Assembly (NCBI GenBank): GCA_013076295.1
Contig: RQOL01000828.1
Location: 1,116,001-1,180,000 of the forward strand
Source of the DNA: Sanderia malayensis
Lineage: Eukaryota > Cnidaria > Scyphozoa > Semaeostomeae > Pelagiidae
Length of the DNA: 64,000 nt
Direction of reading: 5' to 3'
Below the pieces are notes generated by a model. It was not told where the DNA came from and made no database searches. It saw nothing but the letters and a program-made list of their open reading frames with translations. This document shows, one piece after another, positions 56,924-64,000 of the stretch; the stretch's first letter is position 1, and every line of letters begins with the position of its first letter. Position numbers and translations under genes: made by a program.

Positions 56924-58718
56924 AGTCAACCATCTAATTGGTATGGGGCAAACGATGCACGCACACAGTTAACGTGAACCGCATGTGACTGAATATCAAT
57001 ACAATTCCTTTGATGTTTGGGTCAATCGCGGTGCAATTGCTACTAAACCGTAAAATTGTCATGGGCGGTGTAAAAGAACTCCTTCGGCGCTAATCGTTGG
57101 ATTTGGTATTCAACCGCTGAGGTCTTTTAAATAAAATGCAATATTTAATAATGCTATGTTGTATTGATCGTAATACAATCAAATTTTAGAGTTGATTCAA
57201 GAAACAAGGTGTTTTCCAATTCAACTAATAAGAGTATGGATTTTGAATATTGATATTTTATTAGATTTTAAGTTAATTATATCATGATGTTCATACCTTA
57301 AAATAATAATGCTCACAAGCGCAGAAATGGTCTCCAGTGCACGAATTAGAAGATTTGGTGTCATTTTCCTGTGTAGTTGCCAGCGAAGTAATGTATTGGC
57401 TGCCATTTTTTAGGTCTTTTTGTCAGTTATCTATGCCAAAACCAGGGGAATCTCCCTCACCTCTTTATAAGTGTGACTGGATAACCCAACGATAGGGCGT
57501 CGCCGTGAGAGGCCCAAGGTCGTGGGTTCGAGCCAAATTTTTCCGAACTTGAAAGTTTGGAAGTTCGATTGTTAGCTTTTATGAATCATACATATGGAAA
57601 TTCACTTCAGAGGAGTCAGCTCAATCAGCAGAGGACCCTCATTAGTTATCACCGGACCGTGCATGGCCATGTTTCATTAATATGGCATTACAAATTTATT
57701 ATCTCATCCAGGGGGTAAAAGGTAGACTTACATACAAAACACTTTGTTCGTGGCTGAGTCGTTTTCAAAGCTAATTTTTTGGGAAAGAAATAAGGTAGAG
57801 CCACCAAAATTTTATAACAGGGCGGTGTAGGACTATGTTTTAAGGATATGAAATTTATAAATTTTATTATCTTGACCTGGAATGAAAAAGTATATAGCGC
57901 ACTTTGTCATCGCAGCCTTTACAAAATTAGGCCCTTGTGAGAAGTAAGTTGTTGACAAGGAAAACATATGGTAAATATTCAATAAAAGTAGTATTGTTTT
58001 CTACAGATCTACATGCCTTACGTTGTATATATGCAATTTTCTTGGTCTATTCCTTGTTCCATGTATTAGTGCTATAGCCTCGATTTTCTTCACTGAGCGC
58101 CAGCGCAGCGCGCACACGTGGTGCACCTATTGAAGAAAGCGAGAAGCAAAGCAAAACATCTTGACAAATGCGACGCCGAAGACATTGCATTAAAAGTTGG
58201 CTTTAAATAAGTAGCGTGATTTTACTCTTATTGAAGCTATCTTGACTTTCAAATATTCTTTTTCATTTCAAAACATGTTTGTCTGTGTTTGCGACTGGTT
58301 GTCGTCAGGGCTAATATGGGATAGCTAGGCCAGCAAAAATGTCACACCCACCTAAGAAGGGCCTATACCTTACTCTTCTCTTTCATGAGTACCAACCAAG
58401 TTTAGTAGAAGAGAACTTCTTATCTAATGTGATTTTGAAATAATTGTTTCAATTTATTTCTAAGCCTTCTATGTTTGCCAAGAGAGGCGATATGTTTGCA
58501 TCAGAGGTTGGAAACCTTGTCTTGTTTGGTTGCAAGCAAAGCAATGTGGGGTGGGGCAATGAAACCTGGGCGCAACTGATGCCACTTTTTCGGTTTAGTC
58601 ACCTATAGTATATCTCTTTCCAGAAATTCTGCAAAGCTGTTCTAATTCTGAATGAACAACAATAATTTAGTTCATTGAAAAGGGTCAACTACGCAAACAG
58701 CTTTCTTCGAGTGGAACA
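56924..58718. other. Intergenic spacer SPOUT1 - TDRD5
   Basis: SPOUT1 3' flank, then a tRNA-like repeat near 57474 and the TDRD5 promoter/5' UTR. A TGACTGACTCACTGACTGAC microsatellite lies just upstream, inside SPOUT1 (56270). No coding exon supported. Confidence 0.4.
57474..57545 (+). repeat. tRNA-derived SINE head or tRNA relic
   Basis: ATAGGGCGTCGCCGTGAGAG followed by GGTCGTGGGTTCGAGCC gives a good B box (GGTTCGAGCC after G) and a decayed A-box region at the expected distance. No cloverleaf with paired acceptor ends could be drawn, so a SINE head is likelier than a tRNA gene. Confidence 0.5.
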
Positions 58719-61700
58719 ATGGAACGAAACATCACATTAGAAGCTGTAAAGAAAGACATAAGATCTCTGCTGCTCTCCTCCCAGATGGGACTCAGCATCC
58801 AGAAATTACTTGATGACCATCGTACCATGCTTGGCAGACATTTGCCATTCAAAGAACTTGGATATAACTCAGCAATTGAGATGGTCAAGCATATGCCAGA
58901 TGTAGTTGTTCCTGTGTTTCATGCTGGTGGAGTAATGCACCTAAAAGGTTGGTACTTGTTTGGGATATTATCAGGGACGAAAATAAATGCCTAATTTTGG
59001 GGGGTTGTGGAAGAATGAAAATTTTAACTACATGTAAGGAATTTTTCTGCCTGGATATTATTAAGAATAGGATTATGGATATTATTAGGATAAGAATAGG
59101 ATCAAGTGTTTGCTTCATGACTGTTATGATGTCATTCAATGTCCATTACTTGTAACTATTTTCCATACAGCTGTGGCAGATTCAAGTACAAAGCACATAC
59201 AAAGGCTTGTAGAGCAACAGAAAAAAACTGGAAAAATAAATCGCATCAGAAAGACTCCAGATGAAGCACTTCGGCGTCCACCTCGGCAGCCATTAATCCC
59301 GTTTGGAATTAGAGTGAAACTAATAGAGCTGATGAAATTATATCAGCAAGGATTACCTGCTGACCAGTTTGGTATTGCATTTGTTCGACGATTTGGAATA
59401 GAATTAAGGTACAAATCATTGGGCTTCTCGACATTGACAAAATTGCTCGAGTCCTGTTCAGATATTGTTGAGATCGTTGAAAGAGTTGTAGGCAAATCGA
59501 GGCGGATTCTGTTGTTTCCAAAAACTACTAATACCTTGAAAAATATCAACAATTATGTAGACCCGAAATCAAAGCCAACTAATCAAGTATTTAGTGAACC
59601 ATCAAAGCATGCTCAAAGCTCTAAGTTTCAAGTCAAAGATAAAGTTATTGATAAAAATGGGCTTGTGAATTCGGAGAGGAAGTTATCAGATAGGAGGACT
59701 TCTTCACAGCAGCAAAAGAAACCAGCTGGACTGATGGACCTTGATGGAGATGAAGACCTGTCATCATCACCTTCATTTGAAGAAGATCCTGTAATCAAAG
59801 TCACATCTGGTGTATCTGAAGAATTAAAAAAAAATCTTACATCTGTAAGTTTGCAATTATTTATAAATGTATATCAAGTCTAGAAGGGGGAAATAAATTG
59901 CTCTGTTATTTCCAAGGCTTGTTAAAGCCCAGTGTAAATTTCAATCGAAACAAGTAGATTGTGGATCCAGATTTGTGTGAAAAACTCTGAAGCTCGCTCA
60001 GTGACTTGTCTGGCTGGAAATTGCATATATAGTTGATTAATAAAAAAATGAATTTTTATTTTAGCTGTTTTCTGAAAAGCCAAATGGTGTGTGGATGGCA
60101 AGATTACCATTTGAATATAAGGTGAGATTGGCCAATGCTATCCAGAATCCAGATTGATGACTGGGTTAAGAATTGGCTGTAAGAACTTAAGATCAATCTA
60201 AGTTAAATGTCGCTCTTCTCATGCGCATGAGAAGAGCGACGTTTAACTCAAGTCTAAGGTGCCACGTATCTTTTTTACTTGCTAAAATTAGGGATTGGAA
60301 TTTGCTGATTCCGAATCTTTTTGTATTTTCCATCTGACGAGTTGTTTTCGAGTTGCGAGATCTCGTTAGCTGCACATCGGATTTCAAAAAACAATAGCAG
60401 TGTAGTCAACCTGTGCGTGGATCTGCTGATGTGTACATGAGTGGGAATATTTTGTTCGATAGAAAAAATTTTCGAAAGACCTTGACGTCGAAGGAGCAGG
60501 ATACCTGAGTTTGGTTGAGATGATTGGTTCATTGCCAGACTTGATAACAATGCAAAGGCCGGTGAAAAATGGCGACTGGCTTTTGACTGGCCAAGGAAGA
60601 GGTATGCTGTAATCAATTCAATATTGTGTAAAAACTATTTTCATTTGCTACTCATGGAAATGATGAGACGAGAGAAGCGTTCCTGGTTGGAACTTCAATC
60701 TAGCAAGCTGGGTTACATAGCGAATTTTCCCATACAATAAGCTATATTTCCTGGAGTTTTTTTATTTACTACAATTACAACGTACTCTTGGTTTTAAGCA
60801 TATAAAATTTCGGCGTTTTAACCCCAAGATACAACGAAGTGCAGTTGATTTTTGTCTATCTTGAACTCGGAAAGGAAATGGATGTTTACTGGACAAATCG
60901 ACAGATATCCAAATATTGTGCAATCTTTTTTGATGGGATGTAGCGATGATGTTGAGATAACCGATATTCAAGAAAGCGATAGTTAACTATATTTTGATTT
61001 CTCTCACTTAAGTCTTGTTATATAAGGTGGGGAGGGAGTGTGGCGGGTGCAATTAAACTTTGATAAGAGAGGTATATACTGTTTTTACATACGACTTTAA
61101 CGTTTTTTTTTACAACTGTATCGAAACAAGGAGAATGAAAGAAGCGTTCGATAACGCGAGTGTTCGAGATAGCAAGCAGCCAAGACAGCTGATGTCAACT
61201 GTATTTGTAATTATTTCATCTTGTTTTTCTTGTATGTAGTTGCGAGTATAATTCGCGAAGATCCGAACCCACGAGACTCCGTAACTGCTCATGGCATATT
61301 CAAGAAAGTATCACACCCAATGAATGGACAAATACAGATATTTATTGTTCACATTGTCGATCCGTGGTCATTTTGCTTTCACTACTGTGACGTCAAAAGT
61401 GAACACGATAAAATGATGGACAACATCAGGTAATTGATGAATTTTTAACACGTATTTGTTTATTCTCTTTGCACTTTGGTCTGCATACTTATCCGTCAAA
61501 TATTTTAGAAAACGAAGGAAATTACTTCAGTTGTACATCGGTGAATTGAAGACGGTAGAACTCGAATTTTTCGGTGTTTTAAACTTTTGTCTGGTTCCGT
61601 TGAATTTGGTTGCTTTATGCATGCTTCATGCTTGAATTGCAATTTGCTTTTTTCAGGTCTTTTTATACCAGTACTGCATCACAGAAGTATCTTCTTCCGC

Positions 61701-63770
61701 CTAGTCTCTTGAAGCCAGGCCAGGTATCTAGAATTATAGGACCGTTCTTTTGTCTTCTCTTAGCTGTGTATTTTGCTGAAAAGGCTAGATTGTTGCCTGA
61801 AAGTAGTACATAGTGGATTAAAGAGGCCTAACGGCTTTGGCAGATATTATTCAGGGCTTGAGACTTTAGCAGCCATGATGCAGATAGAAATGGAAATAAA
61901 AACTCACGGAGAAATTATTTGTTTGCTTTTCCAGGTGTGCTGTGCTGTTTATGATGAGGACGAGGAGTGGTACAGAGCAGAGATTATCAAGGTCATCTCA
62001 AATACAGAAGCCGAGGTGCGTCATTAACTTCATTTATTTTGCAACATTGTTGTAAACTGTGTGAGAATCAATTCATTTCACATGCCATCAGAACTAATTT
62101 ATCTGGCGTTAATATGCCTGGGCTCTGTGGAAAATGTCTGCCTTTTGCATGTCTATCTATTGTTGTTATTATTTAGCCTCTATGGACAAATTTTTAATTT
62201 TTACATTAACAGACTATTGAATATTCAGTGCTCGTTAATAAACTAGCATTGCGAACATAAATTGTTGATTAGGCCATTGAACTATCACCAACTCTCTCGT
62301 TCTGTTGTTGCAGGTTTTCTACGTTGATTATGGTAATTCGGCTACGGTGCCAACATCGAATTTGCGACTGCTAAAAAAGGACTTCATTGAACTACCTGCA
62401 ATGGGCATACGAGGCACGTTGGCTAACGTATTGCCAAAGGGGACGGTAAAGTTACTTTCCTTTGTTATTATTATATCTGTCATTGTAATAACTGAGGCCA
62501 GTTATTCAGTTTTAGTAGTTCCATTGCCTACAATAGGGGAAACTTTTAAATTAGAAAAAGAAAGCTACCTTTCAAGTTTCTTTTTTGTGGGTTTTATTCA
62601 ATTCCCCACTCTCCCTATGGAAGTATTGTTATTTCGTGCAACAAACCCCTGTGGTCATCGCGCAAACAGAATTTTATGGACTGTCTCTGGGGACAAGATT
62701 GTTTTTGTTCCTGAGGGGCTAACTAAATATTTTTACAATGAGTTATTTGCCCTCACTTTGTTCTAGCTCGACTGGTCAGTTGAAGCAGGAAAGAGATTCT
62801 TTGAACTGACCAACAACAGAACGCTAATGGGCATTATATGTGGCCACGACGTGAGTTTTCTTCGCTATATTCAACAGCCATTCTATTCTCACAACTCTTT
62901 AGCATCAGTTAATGTTGGATTTGATTCGCAGCAATGCATGCTTAGCAATTGTGTTCCATTGACATGCGTAATGGTAGAGGTTTTGATGAAAAGCGGAATC
63001 TTGATGCGGTTGTATCGACGAAATTTTTAGTTTCCATTAAGAGGAACACCATTCTAGGTACTCTGCATATTTTGAATTTTTGACCGGAATATCCAATTGA
63101 GTCGCAAAAATGGAATAACCTACGAATGCATATTGCTATATTGGAAGTTTGTTACGTTAAGGTTTAATCGATTTACGAAGCAGTTCAAGGAGAGTTACGA
63201 ATTTTCCTACAAGCGGACTATAGCCATTTGTCAAGGCTGCACTGTATTGTGTATTCCGTTGCAGTATTCTTGTTAAAGCTACATATAGATACTAATTTTG
63301 ATGATTTATTGCAGAAAGGAGCTGTCCAACTTCATCTCATTGATACTAATGTAAAACAACAGGTTCATGTCAATGATGTTCTAGTTATTGAAGGATTTGC
63401 CATATATGCGAATCCCATTTCGAATCCGACGCTGAATCGCAATCCAACATCAACGTCGTCAAACAATGGTATTTCTTAACATAATCAATTTTCTTATTTT
63501 CTTTCCTATTTGTGCGCGTGTGTAGTTGGATAAATTCAAAGCAGTTTATTGCATTTTATTTCCCTATAATTTCTTTTATTTTATAATTTAAATTTCTCTT
63601 CAAATTTCTTAAAAATTTCATTTCTCTAAATTATTTAATGTATCATCTTTCAGCAATCCAGCAAAGCTTCCAATCTCTCAACCCGAACACCTTCAAGCAG
63701 TTGCTAGCATCATATGACCCTGCTGTTACAAATGTATTACTACCTTACCTTTTTCAGCAATTACAACAAG
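58719..63770 (+). CDS. TDRD5: Tudor domain-containing protein 5, 5' part (runs off the window)
   Basis: Germ-granule protein of the piRNA/transposon-silencing pathway in animals. Coding exons seen: 58719-58947, 59171-59844, 60065-60121, 60463-60601, 61240-61429, 61657-61723, 61935-62015, 62314-62445, 62767-62850, 63315-63468, 63654-63770. Phases close; 641 residues so far, continuing past the edge. Order: LOTUS/OST-HTH 1 (about 5-75: DIRSLLLSSQMGLSIQKL, LGYNSAIEMVKHMPDVV), LOTUS 2 (about 117-185), a charged linker, LOTUS 3 (about 301-366, ending PVKNGDWLLTGQG), then an extended Tudor domain whose core (about 453-515) has YDEDEEWYRAEIIKV and VFYVDYGNSATVP, the aromatic and acidic residues of a dimethyl-arginine cage. 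Three LOTUS plus one Tudor, with VADSSTKHIQRLVEQQ after LOTUS 1, favours TDRD5 over TDRD7. Confidence 0.93.
60201..60248. other. 48-bp loopless palindrome in TDRD5 intron 3
   Basis: 24-bp arms meeting at TGCGCA with a single mismatch (positions 60208/60241); arm text GTCGCTCTTCTCATGC. Confidence 0.9.
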
Positions 63771-63786
63771 GTATATCATTTTTACA

Positions 63787-64000
63787 TACCGTAAATGCTC
63801 TATTAGACCCCTTACTTGAGGGGCCTAATTACCCTAGGTTTATTTAATTTTCAATCCAGAGCTTATTGGAAAGGGGGCTTAATAATATTTTTGAATATAC
63901 TTTAGAAGAGTGTTCCTGTAAAATAGCTGAAAAGTAATTTTCGTGAGCTTTAATGGTTTTATCATTAGTCAATTTCAGTTTTATCATTGTTCACGATTTC
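63787..64000. mobile_element. Start of a MITE of the CCGTAAATnCTCTATTA family, cut by the window edge
   Basis: Begins ATACCGTAAATGCTCTATTA followed by GACCCC and later GGGGGCTTAATAATA. The left terminus matches those at 28868 and 55091. The right terminus was not seen. In a TDRD5 intron. Confidence 0.55.

Noticed and set aside
57474..57545. Functional tRNA gene
   Set aside because: Good B box but no paired acceptor stem, and the A box is decayed; more like a SINE head.
60193..60616. Minus-strand frames of 64 and 113 codons opposite TDRD5
   Set aside because: They shadow the third LOTUS exon and the palindrome; no independent support.
62305..62766. 153-codon frame in TDRD5 as one long exon
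   Set aside because: Only the first part (to 62445) is coding: a GT donor follows the conserved Tudor block and the rest reads as intron up to the acceptor at 62766.
1..64000. CRISPR array, operon or prokaryotic system
   Set aside because: The DNA is clearly eukaryotic (spliced genes, LINEs, LTR elements). No regularly spaced identical repeats of CRISPR type; the tandem repeats found are drifted minisatellites.

Overview
The window is nuclear DNA of an invertebrate animal. The genes are split by many GT-AG introns of roughly 70 bp to 1.5 kb, non-coding DNA is AT-rich, and transposon debris of several classes fills introns and spacers. The rhodopsin-type receptors and the orphan type II membrane protein look cnidarian, so an anthozoan is my best guess. 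That placement is an inference and no sequence search was possible.

Layout. 1-1.9 kb: CSNK2B on the minus strand, complete in six coding exons. 1.9-2.65 kb: a short head-to-head spacer, probably a shared promoter. 2.65-19.3 kb: XAB2 (SYF1) on the plus strand, 25 coding exons, 851 codons. Its introns carry MITEs, a 30-bp minisatellite, a 51-bp tandem repeat, a 5'-truncated LINE with a 12-bp target duplication, and a young Ty3/gypsy element (12.57-17.66 kb) with 125-bp LTRs. 20.6-22.2 kb: DNAJC19/TIM14 (minus). 23.9-25.3 kb: an intronless type II membrane protein of unknown function. 25.8-27.5 kb: a dead LINE. 28.9-29.3 kb: a TIR element.

29.4-41 kb is a rearranged, transposon-rich block. It holds two near-identical class A GPCR genes 9.8 kb apart, a PIF/Harbinger transposase relic split by a 1.26-kb fold-back element, a decayed DIRS-like tyrosine-recombinase retroelement, a long inverted repeat, and a second, relic copy of the DNAAF5 promoter and first exon. 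41.4-52.3 kb: DNAAF5 (HEATR2), 20 coding exons. 53.0-56.9 kb: SPOUT1, 8 coding exons. 58.7 kb to the end: the 5' part of TDRD5 (three LOTUS domains, then an extended Tudor domain), running off the window.

The host genes are unlinked housekeeping or cell-biology genes (kinase regulation, splicing and repair, mitochondrial import, dynein-arm assembly, RNA methylation, piRNA pathway) and do not form a functional cluster. The exon models were built by hand. Reading phase was checked across every junction, and the predicted lengths are close to those known for the families (CSNK2B 225, XAB2 851, DNAAF5 844, SPOUT1 335 residues). I did not find a convincing new multi-gene system. The most informative signals are the gene-conversion tract between the GPCR copies, the fold-back element inside the Harbinger relic, the duplicated DNAAF5 first exon, and several perfect hairpins.
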